This document shows positions 24,499 through 37,000 of a DNA stretch of 64,000 bases, piece by piece. Within the stretch, counting starts at the first letter, position 1, and the number at the start of each line of letters is the position of its first letter. Made by a program: the position numbers and the translations under genes. This DNA comes from Calamus simplicifolius (lineage: Eukaryota; Streptophyta; Magnoliopsida; Arecales; Arecaceae). Location of the stretch: positions 315,841 through 379,840 of the forward strand of contig UESW01005008.1 in NCBI GenBank assembly GCA_900491605.1, written 5' to 3'. The notes under the pieces are model-generated. The model had not been told where the DNA came from, searched no databases, and saw nothing but the letters and a program-made list of their open reading frames with translations.

Positions 24499-26456
24499 TG
24501 TAGGGAGAAATAGTCTCCGAGGTATGCATATTTTTAAAAATTGATAACTATTATCATTGCGGAAATTAAGAGATTACATATTAATCTATCTAATATGCAT
24601 CAAGATCATATCTTTGCTTATATATTCAGGGTCGTTTGATCTAAAATATGCATATAAAAACATCAAGATCATATCTTGATCTTCAAGATGACTAGTCACA
24701 CTATTATCTTGAAGCCTACCTTAAGATCTAGGGATCAAATCACTTACCTTAAGAACAGTAGGTAAATCCTTATTGCTCTGTAGCCGTTCAATCGTCCGGC
24801 CTCTAGTATCGTCCACACGAAGTCCCGAATGATCAGATTTCCGGGAGTGCTAGCTCGCGAAAAAATAGCTTTGCTGATCTTGAATCCTCTCACTTGAATC
24901 TTCCTTCAAGATCCACCAGGCTTCCGCTAACACCAGAATCACCAGGATTTTCTATTCTAACATTTTAGAATTAATCCACGATAATTTAGAATTACAATCC
25001 ACGACAAATCATGTATTGTTGTTCTATTTTTGTTCTGTGTTCTGGTGAGGAAATACCCTCTATTTATAGTCTCGATTTAGCCTTGACATTTAATTCTGAT
25101 ATTTAAGAATCCGTCGTTTGGCAAAAGCGAAGAGACGCCGAAGGTGCGGCGCTTGGTTTAATTCCGATGTTCGAAGAAAACCAAAGAGACGAGGGATAAA
25201 TCCGATGTTCGGTAAATAAATGTCATGCATTAAATTCTATCTCATAAGATGAAATTTTAGCCATCTCATCATATAAGATCCATATTCGAGAGGTTTGGGT
25301 TCTAATATGAATTTATTTGACTTAACCCACATAGATCATGGTCCAAGCCCAAATCAAATTTGGCTAGTCCTGAATCTATTTAAATTCAAATCAAGTCTAA
25401 TTTCAAATCAATATTTGAAATTGACTTGTCTTTCTAATAGACTTAAACCAAATTAAATTTTATTCAATTGTACTTAACCCAATTGAGATAATTCAATCAA
25501 TCAAATTGATTAATTAAATCATATACGATTCTTAATCGTTGATCAGCAAATAGATCATCCTAGGAAACTTCTATTCATGTGACTCTCTAGGTTCGAACCT
25601 AAGCCGGTAGCATAAAAATAACTTTCTATACTAATCGATGTGCACATCTAGCAATGGAACCCGACGTCCGGATAGGTCGAAGAGTTGCCGAGCAAACTCC
25701 AAGAACCCTAAGAAACAGTTACCGTATAATTCATCCTCTTGACCACAAATGCTAAGGATGGCTTAAGAGCCCGTCAACTCTAAATAGCAAATCCATAAAG
25801 TGATTTCAACTTTAGTGATCATGTGACTTTCACATGAAGTGCCTTGGCCAAGGTCTTGCAAAATTGAAACACAAGCATTTCTCCTTTTAATGGGATAGGT
25901 CAAATTCCATCTTGATCCATAACTGACTACCACAAGTACTTGACTGCACCCAGTAACCTTTCGTAGCTGGATTAGAAATCCAGGTGGTCCGGCACCTAAG
26001 TACAATGAGTTGCTTGTAAGCCACTGGTTGTGATCTTCAGGTCTGAAGGATACTTATACCTATATCTTCTCGGATTAACTCTTGACAGCAGAGTATCCGG
26101 AAATGAGTCACGTTCGGTGAAATGTACTCATACACTTCCACCTGTATGTCATACCAGTGTCTCTACACTCCTTGGTTAAGAGGATAACCAATAAATATGA
26201 TATACAACGTCCTATAATTGATAGTACTATGGCCCTGTCATAGTATATCATTTGGTCGCGAACTCTTTTAAGGACCTTCTAAGATAAATCCTCCTTTATC
26301 GTGAGGAAGATCCTAAGGACTTCATTACTTTCAGGAGTATTAAGAAGATGTTCTTGTAATGAATAAACTGCCAAATAACTTTTATTAATATATCAATTTA
26401 TATAATTTACATCAGCACAATATCAAATGATTGGTTTTAGGATATAATTCCCAACA
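24499..26456 (-). repeat. 5' LTR of the inner Copia element
   Basis: TG...CA bounded (plus TGTAGGGAG to TTCCCAACA), 1.96 kb. Carries the promoter of the element on the minus strand. Followed by the right GTTCT duplication. Confidence 0.94.
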
Positions 26457-26662
26457 GTTCTATCACTGATCCACTTCTGATAAGTGTCTTTCTTAGAACT
26501 ATGTATGTTTGTATTAGATATCTCTGGTGTAGGATTATTTAGAATATATAGTATCCTCTTATACTCATGGACGATCTTGAGTTTTCTAAATCAGCTATTG
26601 AAATTTAAACCATTCAACTTGTCACTATCCAATATGGACCTTAATGATAAATTAGTGGCCAT
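26457..26662 (-). pseudogene. Outer Copia gag N-terminal fragment
   Basis: Begins with ATG at 26,662 (MATNLSLRSILDSDKLNG) and matches the N-terminus of the inner gag. It carries an in-frame stop after NFNS and ends at the inner insertion; the rest of gag continues at 16,948. This is the other half of the interrupted gene. Confidence 0.9.
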
Positions 26663-26669
26663 TTTCTGC

Positions 26670-28298
26670 ATAAGAAAAAAGCTAAACTTTATTAGTATAT
26701 AAATTGATTCTGTCTAAAGACTTGGACTTTAGTCTAAAGATTCTCTCATTATTTTATTCAAATTGGTAGCTTCTATACTCCAATTCAAAGAATTATTCTT
26801 AATTATTTAGTGGGCACTAAGATCCACATAGACTGCATACATGCCCAAGTGGAGCTTGGCCAACCCATATGCATCTAAGAGTAGGTTCAAAACCAATTAT
26901 TTTCCTAAACAATTTTTAGTATATAGTTTTGCCCTAGGTTCCTCTTCAGCAGGCATAGAGTGCCTCCACTGAAAGTTCTGGTTAGGTCCAACAATTAAAT
27001 AATATAATCAGTGCAACCTATCTATAGACATCCAAGCCCAAGTGAAGCTTGGCACACCTGACTGTTTACTTAATAGTTGCTCTGACTTATCATATAATGA
27101 ATGATAATTCCAATGGTTGACAAGCACCAGGCATAAAGTGCCTCCAATGATTATCAAGACATTGGACTCATTATCACTCACCTTATTGGGAGGCTATGAC
27201 TTAGTTATCATATAACGATTTCATTTTAAGGACCTAATAATTTTAGAGGATTTAATAATCTAAAGATGAATTGACTAATCAAGTTCTTCCACTGAATCTA
27301 TGAAGTCAGTAGAATGAGACAAGATTAAGTCAGGTTATGTGGTATCTAAATTAGTCAGACTAATTTGCTTACAGGCATGGGTCAACTCGAATCAGATAAA
27401 TGATCTTAATTATAAATGGTTCACCATGTTGACTAGGTAAGTGAGACCGATGGGAGGGATATGCCATTAACTCGTTAAAGATGCATCAGTACGAGTAGCT
27501 CCCAATTAAAAACCATTTGATCGTTGATCCTAGAGCAACTTGCCAACTTACCTTGACATCATATGGTTAACCAATTTTGACTTGACCATCTAAGAGATCA
27601 TGCTCAACCACGGAGCCTAATCTACTTTCATTTGGTTTAATCAAAGACATGGACATGATCAACTACAACTATTGTTTGATTTAGAGCATCCTTAACTTAA
27701 TCTAATTAATTTAGATTTGATCAAATACTCTTATAGTCCATTTGATTTAAACCTTAGGGTCTAACCCTCTATGGACTTAATTTAGCTAACCTAAAAGATA
27801 AAATATATTTATATTTTCATAATTTCCATGTCATATATTTTGAATCATGCATCATATGCAACATATAACTATTCATAATTTCTTTATTTAAATAAATTTT
27901 AAAATGATTATGAATAAATATTTGACATTCAAATAAGATTTGTATATTTCATAACATAGATAACAAACTTTCATATCTATGTTTTTATTCTAAACATGCA
28001 ATTATCATGCTTATATATCTTATATAACATCAATATGTATCAAATATATAACTTCTTTTGAGAGTGTGTGTAATCTGTGTTTAGTGCCAAAGATCAATAT
28101 AATATTCTTTTGACTAAGCATCAAAGATAAATGAACCATAATGGCACCTCAACACGTCATAGAATACCTCGTTGAATGAGTAATAAGGATTTTCAATCCA
28201 TCTATGACTGGACGGCTAGTTGATCTGATTTAACTATGATTACAAAATTAATAAGAATACTAATTTACATGCAATAAATTAGATCAAGACGAAACCAT
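26670..28298 (-). other. Outer Copia leader region
   Basis: Diverged homologue of the inner leader. It keeps patches of similarity such as the GAGCAACTTGCCAA block near 27,534, but the short leader ORF is destroyed. No other gene is seen. Confidence 0.75.
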
Positions 28299-28310
28299 GC
28301 TCTGATACCA
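28299..28310 (-). promoter_or_regulatory. Primer binding site of outer Copia
   Basis: Minus strand TGGTATCAGAGC two bases from the LTR end at 28,313. Confidence 0.93.
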
Positions 28311-28312
28311 TT

Positions 28313-30325
28313 TGAAAGGAGAAATGACCTCCAAGGCATGCATATTTTAAGATTTTGGTAACAATTACCAATGCGGAAGCTTAAAGATTAAATATTAATC
28401 TATCCAACATGCATCAAGATCATATCTTTGCCTAATACTATAGGATCGTTTGATCTAAATTTGCATATAAATAAAATCATCAAGATCATATCTTGATATT
28501 CAAGATAAGAAGTCATACTGCTTGTCTTGAAGCCTACCTTAAGATCTAGGGATCATATCACTTACCTTAAGAATAATAGGTAAATTCGTTGAGCTCTACA
28601 GCCATTCAATCATCCGGCCTTTAGAATCGTTCATGTGAAGTCCCCAAATGATCGAATTTTTGGAAGTGCTAGCTCGCAAAAAAATAACTTTGTTGATCTT
28701 GAATACTCTTACTTGAATCTTCCTGCAAGATCCACCAAGCTTTTGCCAACACCAGAATCACACCAGAATTTTTTGTTCTAACTCTTAGAACTATAACACT
28801 TGATTTTTGAGTTTTTAGAATTCCAATCCGTATATCATCTGATGAAGAATGTCCTCTATTTATAGGCTCAATTCAGCCTTTAGCCCATTGAATTCTAACA
28901 TTTAGAATTCTGAAATAAAACCTAACACTTAGAATTCTAACATTTAGAATTCCGATGTTTGGTGGAAACCAAAGAGGCACATTAATTTCACGTGAATTCT
29001 AACACTTGAAATTTTGATGTTTGGGAGAAACGTTTGGAGAAGATTAAAAGTTATACATTAAATCCTTTATGAAAATTTAATTTCTTATGAGATGAGATTT
29101 TAGTTATCTCATCATGTAGATCCTCATGTGAGAAAACCCTTTTCACACATGGGGTTTGGGTTTGGGTTTTGGTTTAAGCTAATTTGAATTTATTGGATTG
29201 AACCCACATAGATCATGGTCCTAGCCCAAATCAAATTTGGCTAGTCCTGAATCTATTTAAATCTAAATCAAGTCTAATTTCAAATCAATATTTAAATTTA
29301 ATTAGTCCTTCTAATAGACTTAAACCTAATTGAATCTTATTCACTTATACTTAACCCAATTGATATAATTCAATCAATCAAATTGATTAATTAAATCATA
29401 TACAATTCTCAATCGTTTATCAACAAATAGATTATCTTGGAAAACTTCAATGCGTATGACCTCTAGGTTCGAACCTAAGCTGATAGCACAGGAATAATTT
29501 TCTATACTAATCGATGTGCCCATCTAGCAATGGAACTCAACGTTCAGATAGGTCGAAGAGTTACCAATCAAACTCCAAGAACCCTAAGAAATAGTTACCA
29601 TATAATTCATCCTTTTGACCACAAATGCTAAGGATGGCTTAAGAGCCTGTCAACTCTAAATAACAAATCCATAAAGTGATTTTAACTTTAGTGATCATGT
29701 GATCTTCACATGAGGTGCCTTGGCCAAGGTCTTGCTAAGTTGAAACGCAAGCATTTCTCCTTTTAATAGGATAGATCAAATTCTATCTTGATCCACAACT
29801 GACTACCATAAGTACTTGACTACACTCAGTAACCTTTCGTAGCTGGATTAAAAATCCAGATGGTTCGGCACCTAAGTATAGTGAGTTGCTTATAAGTCAC
29901 CGATTGTGATCTTCAGGTCTTAAGGATACTTATACCCATATCTTTTCGGATTAACTCTTGACAGTAGAGTGTCCAAAAATGAGTCACATTCGGTGAAATA
30001 TATACCTACACTTTTACCTGTATGTCATACCAGTATCTCTACACTCTTTGGTCAAGAGGACAACCAATAAATATGATATACAACGTCCTATAATTGATAG
30101 TACTATGGCCCTATTATAGTATATCATTATATCATTTAGTTGCGAACACTTTTAAGGACCTTCAAAGATAAATCCACCTTTATTAAAAGAAGATCCTAAG
30201 GGCTTCATTATAATTAGGAGTTTTAAGAAGATGTTCTTGTAATGAATAAACAACCAAATAACTTTTATTAATATATTAATTTATATGCAATTTACATCAC
30301 TGGCTTTAGGATATAATTCCCAACA
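28313..30325 (-). repeat. 5' LTR of the outer Copia element
   Basis: TG...CA bounded (plus TGAAAGGAG to TTCCCAACA), 2.0 kb. Related to, but a separate subfamily from, the inner LTR. Flanking bases CCGGA on this side and TCGGG before 11,205 match at three of five positions, a decayed or imperfect target duplication. Confidence 0.92.
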
Positions 30326-30470
30326 CCGGAGCCACTAGAGTAGCCGTTGAAGAGAATGCCATCGTCCGAAGACACGCGATCAGGACCAGCAACGAGTATC
30401 ATCAAAGATTGGAGAGCGAAAGCCGGGTGCACAAATCTAAAAGTAGATGACTATGGAAGCAAAAGAACAT
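30326..30470 (-). pseudogene. LINE 5' end and start of ORF1
   Basis: Minus-strand continuation of the LINE beyond the outer Copia. A plausible ORF1 start ATG is at 30,362 (MAFSSTATLVAP), reading towards the Copia insertion and resuming at 11,204. The 5' limit near 30,470 is set only by the end of GC-rich sequence and is approximate. Confidence 0.55.
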
Positions 30471-32300
30471 GGTTACACCTCCCTCTCTCTCTTTATTAAT
30501 GCCCTGTTTTAATAGAACGTAGACTTCAAAAGGGACGTATGGCCCATCAGTTAGTGCCCCTTCATTTTTTCATGACCGTTTTGTTGCCCTTCCCTCTAAT
30601 CTATGAATAGAGAGGAGTCTTGGCTAATTAAAGAAGTTCGACACCTCATAGCCCATTCATCCACACAATTCACTTCTAGATTAGGCTTGGAAAAGTCTAC
30701 ATTTCTTCTACTCTTTCACCTTAGATTAGATATAGTTAGGTAGAAACAAAAGAGAAGTTCTAATTAAGGAAATCGTGTACAATAAAGCTGATTCAACAAA
30801 GAGTTGGCTACACCATCTTCATCAAAGGGATTTGTAAGGCACTAGCACCCAATGATTCATTTATTTTGAGGAGTCTTTATCCCCGCATAGATATCCGCAA
30901 GGTCAGACATGTGATCGACTCTAGTTCGAGACCCAATAATCTGATAGGATAAATTCTAGTTGCATATTTTAACTCGATAAGGTAAAAATTTATGTTTAAA
31001 TTTTTTGTTGCATTAGATCTGGTCTTTGATCGTGCCATTACTCAATAAATAAGTTTTAAATATAATTTTAAAATTTATTTTTTTCATTGCATGATATTGA
31101 TAGTGTTTGCACTAGTCTAATCCGTAAATTCGATCCTTCAATTTAAATATTTAAATGTCATTTAAATAATAAATTAAATATGAAAATAAGGTAGTGATAA
31201 ATTCATACATTAGAAATTCAATGAATTTGCTATATTTTTTAAATATAGGATTAACTTTTATTTAAGTATAAAATTAAGTATGAAAATGAGGTGCTACAAA
31301 ATTAGACATCACGGAACTGAGGAGTTTATTATATTTATAAATCTTAATAATAAAAATAAAAAATAAAATATGAGTTGATTTTTATTTTTCTTGACTATTT
31401 TATTATTATACCATGTGTAAAAATGATTTAAATGTTATTTAAGTCATTGAAATTTCAATTATAGATATTTTATTATGCAATTAAATATTATTTAAATATA
31501 AAATTAAATTGAGACATCAATAGTCATTATAGTCTATTTAAAAATTTTAAATATATATATATATATATATTAAAAGTAAAAAATAATGAATAAATTTTAG
31601 TTACTCTAGTGCCCAGTAATAGTTATACATTTTCGTCTTGTAACATATCTATAAGTTTTAGGTTGAATCAGGTTAGATCATAGCTTATCTTAGTCTAATT
31701 CGATTTCATGTTTATTTTATGATTTTGGACTCAAACCTAAATCATTTGTTCATCAAATTGGATCCATAAAAAAATTTTAGACTCAATGAGCCATTCAGAT
31801 TGATTTTGGATCAACTATGACTCAAGTCCAAGCCAAAATGTTGGGCCTTAGGACGAGATTAAGTTAGATCATATCTATATTTAAGTCAAGCATCTAATTA
31901 TTTCTTTTTTTATCAAAAATATAGTAATTGATAATTAAAGATAGACACATTAAAAATTTTAAATAAAATTAAAAATAATTAATTAAAATTTAATTTTTTA
32001 TTCAAAAGCTTTTAATTCTATTGAATAATTATTCTTAAAGTTTATAAATTATGATTTTAAAGTATTTATTGATATTCTTAAAGACATCACAAGTAAAAAT
32101 CCATTAAAATGAATAATAAAGTACTAATATTTGCATAAGGAAGAGTGAAGATATTTAGAATAAAAAATAAAATATTTATAGTCAAGATTTATGGATTGAA
32201 TCAGTTTGGAATCGGATTGGAATAAATTTTTTATTGATTTGAATTAAATTTAGATGATATATGGGTTAGATCAGAATTTATTTTCGAACTTGGCCCAATC
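30471..32300. other. AT-rich intergenic DNA upstream of the SR gene
   Basis: No coding potential or recognisable repeat family was seen. Contains a short (AT)n run near 31,552-31,570. Composition shifts sharply to GC-rich near 32,330 at the start of the SR gene promoter/5' UTR. Confidence 0.6.
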
Positions 32301-32525
32301 TAGGATTATTTAAACACGAATTGGGTCAGGACTTATTTATGGATTGCGCCGCGTCTAATTGGGTCGGCACCCGATCGGGCGCCTGTCGACCCGACCCATC
32401 GATCCTATATCTAAAATTTTCGACGCGGCCGCCTCACGCTGGAGTCCCCCGCTCTTTGAAGTTTGGACGGAAGGCCTTTCCTCCTCTTTTTCTATCGCCT
32501 GGGCTTCTTAAACTCTCCCCGTTTC

Positions 32526-32540
32526 TTAGGGTTAGGGTTT
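32526..32540 (+). promoter_or_regulatory. Telo-box in the 5' region of the SR gene
   Basis: The plus strand reads TTAGGGTTAGGGTTT, two and a half plant telomere units. Telo-boxes (AAACCCTAA) near the transcription start are common in plant genes for translation and RNA processing. It lies just before the 5'-UTR intron. Confidence 0.65.
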
Positions 32541-32541
32541 G

Positions 32542-32669
32542 GTAAGTTCCTTCGATTCTCTTCTCGAGGATTTTCTTTCTGGGCGTAGGGTTGTTGTGCG
32601 ATTCTTTTTCACTATATCTGGTGTTCAAATATATATTTTTTCCTGTTGCTTCTTGTTCTTCGTCTTTAG
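32542..32669 (+). other. Probable 5'-UTR intron of the SR gene
   Basis: A good donor (TTTG|GTAAGTTCC) is followed by a T-rich stretch and acceptor CGTCTTTAG. Splicing leaves a short leader ending 35 bases before the ATG at 32,705. Inferred from splice signals only. Confidence 0.5.
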
Positions 32670-32704
32670 GGCTTTCGGAAGTTTGATTGGCTAGACTTTG
32701 AAAG

Positions 32705-33981
32705 ATGAGACCCGTGTTCTGCGGAAATTTCGACTACGATACTCGCCAGTCAGAGCTGGAGCGGCTCTTTGGCAGATATGGAAGGGTGGATCGCATCGAC
32801 ATGAAATCCGGTAGATTTCTTCGTCTTTTTTTTTTTTTTTAAGTTTTATTTCTCCCTTTGTTCTTCTCGGAGAATTTATTTCTTTTGCTCTATCTGGGCG
32901 GTTTATCCGTGGACACCATCGCCTTTCCTGATCTCCCTGGAAAGAGAGGGTTTTTGACATGGAAGGATACCGGAAAGATCAGTCTGAGTTTATGAGTCAA
33001 ACAAACCCGTTTTTGGGGTTTCACGGGACTTCTATTGGTTTAGAGCGTTGGTCTTTTTGTTTGCACGTCTTTAAGGGATTTTGTCTGCACGTCTATAAGG
33101 GATTTTGTCCCTTGGCCCGATGTTCATGTTCGATTTGTTTTTGATATGATAGGGTAAACGATGGGGTTCTGTAATTTTAGGCGCGGATTGCTACCCTTTC
33201 TCTATTATTTCTATTACGTCTCTCACACATACGCTCGGAGGTGGTGTTGTTCCACTCTTTATCCTGGCAGAAGAAAAAGCGAACACTGGTCATCGAGTGG
33301 GTTTAAATAGATATTGTAAATTATTATGTGGCCGGGAAACTATTCACCACTTGCCCATTCAGAAAACTCATTGCTTGTCGTATCTGGGGTATATTGAAGA
33401 ACGCTCAGCATCATGATACCCATCTATTTACTTTTTTTTAAAATAATAATTCTACGTAAGCTAATGTTTAACTGAAATTGATTGTTAATTGGAATGCCTG
33501 ACTTTTAAGTCTTTGTGCTTTCTCCGTGTATTGGAGTATTATTTTATAGTGAAAACAAAAAATACTGGAGAATCATAGAAAATTTGTATGAAAAAATAAC
33601 TTTGCAAACATTTATATATTTATATAGTTGGAGATATTTTGACATAAAAAAATACCAATTCGACTATAGTATCCCTTGAATAAAGATTAAATAGCAATTA
33701 ATATAAGATCATATATTATTATATTATATTATAGAGTAGTATCATGTAATTTATCTATTTATAATAAAATATAATATTAGTTTATGTATTATAATACTTG
33801 ATATAATATAATATAATATAATGTTATATATGTTATAGTAATATAATATAAATATAATAAATAAGAAAATAAAATAAAAATAGAAGGGCAATTTTGAATT
33901 TTTGGTACTAGTAGGTTTCTTATGAGATCAGAAAAGTTAAAATGCTATCTTCCTAAACGTTTTTCAGTGGGCGAGGAATAT

Positions 33982-34051
<70 letters not shown>

Positions 34052-37000
34052 ACTACCTATTTTTCCACCACTTTTCAACCAAACATTGAAAAATAAAGGC
34101 GTAAAAGTTTTCAGCCTTATTTGCCCCTCGAACCAAATGAGCACTTTGAGGTTACAAGTTTCAGCAATTTTCCTTTTATGTGGTATGTTACCTGTAACTA
34201 TGAAATTTTTAATGTGTTTTGGGATAGAATTATCTGATAGCATAAAAAATTTCTTTAGTTTTTTTGCTGCATGTTGCACCAAAAAACTTTCCCTGTTTTC
34301 CTGACGTCCTACTGAGTCTGCAAAAGGAGAATGCTTCTGTGATGGTCCTGGCATTTTTTTAATGTGTTTTGGGATAGAATTATCTGGTAGCATAAAAAAT
34401 TCTTTAGTTCTTCCCGCATGTTACACCAGAAGACTTTTCCTGATTTCTTATTGAGTCAGCAAAAGGAGAATGCTTCTGTTATGCTCCTGGCTTTTTTTAA
34501 TCACGAATCTTGATTTTCATAGTTATTTCGCAAACAAGTTTGGAAGCTTTCTGAACTTTGTTTACATTCCAAAGTTTTAAAAAGTCTTTTTGTTGGTTTG
34601 TTTTCTGTATAGTTTTCTTATCTCTGATCTTTTCTTGAATCTAGAGACTTTGTCTAGTCATGAAATTTAGTACTAGCAAATAGTTTCAAATCGCTTTATA
34701 TTACCATGGTTAGATGATGATGATGATGATGTGTGACCATTCAACTTTGTTCATTTGTTTCCTGGATAACTGCAATGTTGAGTTCTGAACATTTTTGTAG
34801 TCACGTTTTTTTTTTTTTATATGCCTAAGTTGGGTTGCTTCTTGACTCAAGATTATAAAAATGTAGGAATTCAGTTATGTGAAGTCGGTGTAAGGCTATT
34901 AGAAAAATGTTTTTTGTTTAATAATCTTGTGAAGGCCAAGGAATTGTATATTTCAGTTTGTTTGCCTTTTTTTTCTGATAGCTTTGCAGAAACTTTTTAA
35001 TGATTACCAACATATTTAGTGAGGTATGATTTGGCACCAAACTATATATGCCTATTGCAGATATGAACAAAATTTGCATCTATGTCCTTATCTTTTCCAA
35101 GTGCTTCTAGCTTTGGTACAATTCTTTTTGATCCGAGTAAGTTTGCTATTTGCTTGTATCTTCTTAATGGTTTATATGTAGACTTAGATACAGTTGTTGA
35201 TTTTCAGATAAAAAACAAATGTCAGTTGAGTAGTTGGATGGGCTGGTCTTATTACTATTTGTAGTGTGTTGGTGTAGATCTTAGGGTGGAGACCCCTATT
35301 TCTTGTTTCTTTCTTTCAGTATTGGGAAACTATATAGTATTGAGCAGCTTAGGAGGCTGTTTGATTTGGGGTGATTCGCTTGGATCACCGGTGACCTGAT
35401 GTGAGGATGATGGGACTACCACGTTTGAATGCACTCTAGTGATCTTATATGGTAGTGACTAAATCATCTTGACCTTTTGAATCGCCACCCACCCCAGTGT
35501 TTCCATATCTATCCTTGAGGACGGATATCCAAGATTACTTTATAGTATATACTTAGAATTGTAATGATATAATTATTATAATATAATACATTATTATCAT
35601 GATATATTAATTATTCTATTATATAATAATATAATGCTTAAAAAATTTATAATTAAACCTAAATATTATAATAATAAATAATATGAAATAACTATAAAGT
35701 ATCAAGTTAGTTGCAAAATATATAGTTGAGGTAATATATGAACAGTAACTTTGGATTCTCATGGCATATCAAACAAGATAATCATGGATATCTAAATATT
35801 TTAATCATCGGGGGGCATATTATAGCAAATGTAATGATATTATGTCATTGGGTATCGGATCACCTCAGTATAAAGATCATGAGTGATCTAAGATCATCAT
35901 ATCGATTCTATTTGGGCTATCAAACATGCCCTAAGGAGTACTGTTAAAGAAAGTTCGCCTGAATATTTAGTTAATTATGTATTTTGAATTCTCTGTTTCT
36001 AGAAATATATGGAATAATTCAAAAAAAAAACATGGGTTAAAATTTATTCAAAACTTTTCCATTAGTCGCCCTCTTTTCCTGTATATATTTTGCAATCGTT
36101 AAACTCTATGAAAAATGGGGCCTGTCATCCTTTTAATTAATGATCAATGGAGCCTCCATTGCTTGAGCTGAGCTGTGGATGGTGTTGGCAGACTTACAGA
36201 GAAGACCTAAAATGAATTGGATAAACATGGTAATAGGGGAGTTGGGATTGCATTATCACAATGACTATAGCTCAGGAGGGACTCTGTTTTGTCCCCACCC
36301 AAATGTTTATCTCACCTCAATTACCTCATCACTCCCTCTCTGGAGAAGAAAATAAGGGCTAGGCATTTTTTTTAAAAAGACACGCTGTATCATTATGTAT
36401 GCAAATGTTTATGGGACCAAACAGATGATTCATTTTGCATCTTTTTCTGAGTTAATTCTAGTTGATCAGATATTTCTTCTTCTTCTTCTTCTTCATATTT
36501 GTTAGGATAATTTCAGCTCATGTTGTCCTGTGAAAAATGCATGGCGCTTATTTAACTATTCCCTCATTCTGATGTCCTCCATATGCACTGCAAGATATAT
36601 TAAACAGGTCACTGCAATATTAGTTCTATTTCCTTTAGCGTGTAATGCCAAAGCTGGATTATTTTAGAGTGACAGTCAATATTAGTTGCTTGGATTTTTC
36701 TTCTTATTGCATCTTCTTTGTTGAAAGAGAGAAGGGGTGTAATGTTTCTTCCACTCTGCATCCAAAGGCACATCAAAAATATTAAACAGGTCACTGCAAT
36801 TTTCGTGCTATTTCCCTTAGTGTGTAATGACAAACTGGATTATTTTTTCATAACAGAATTATAATTCTCAACATGGCTGACATAATATTATATACATCCA
36901 CTGTGTCAATTTCAGACAGTGGTTGGTCTGACAAGATCAATGCTGCAATTTCTGTTTGAAGGACATCCATGTTTATATGTTTGCTTTGACGCAGGAGCTA

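Larger units (their letters stand above)
16954..26456 (-). mobile_element. Inner Copia LTR retrotransposon, complete structure (9.5 kb)
   Basis: A complete element on the minus strand: 5' LTR 24,499-26,456, Met-tRNA PBS 24,485-24,496, leader to about 22,880, gag-pol 22,875-18,951, polypurine tract next to 18,915, and 3' LTR 16,954-18,914. It is flanked by GTTCT on both sides. LTR ends differ by only about three changes in the first 215 bases, fewer than for the outer element, which agrees with the nesting order. Coding sequence has at least three frameshifts, so it is probably non-autonomous now. Same family as Copia element 1. Confidence 0.95.

Noticed and set aside
11201..30330. Clean target duplication for the outer Copia
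   Set aside because: TCGGG and CCGGA match at only three of five bases, and the left end is duplicated, so it is not claimed.
32526..32540. Interstitial telomere
   Set aside because: Only two and a half units in the 5' region of the SR gene; better explained as a telo-box.
33953..34393. IYIYIY-containing ORFs on both strands
   Set aside because: Caused by the (TA)n microsatellite in the SR intron.
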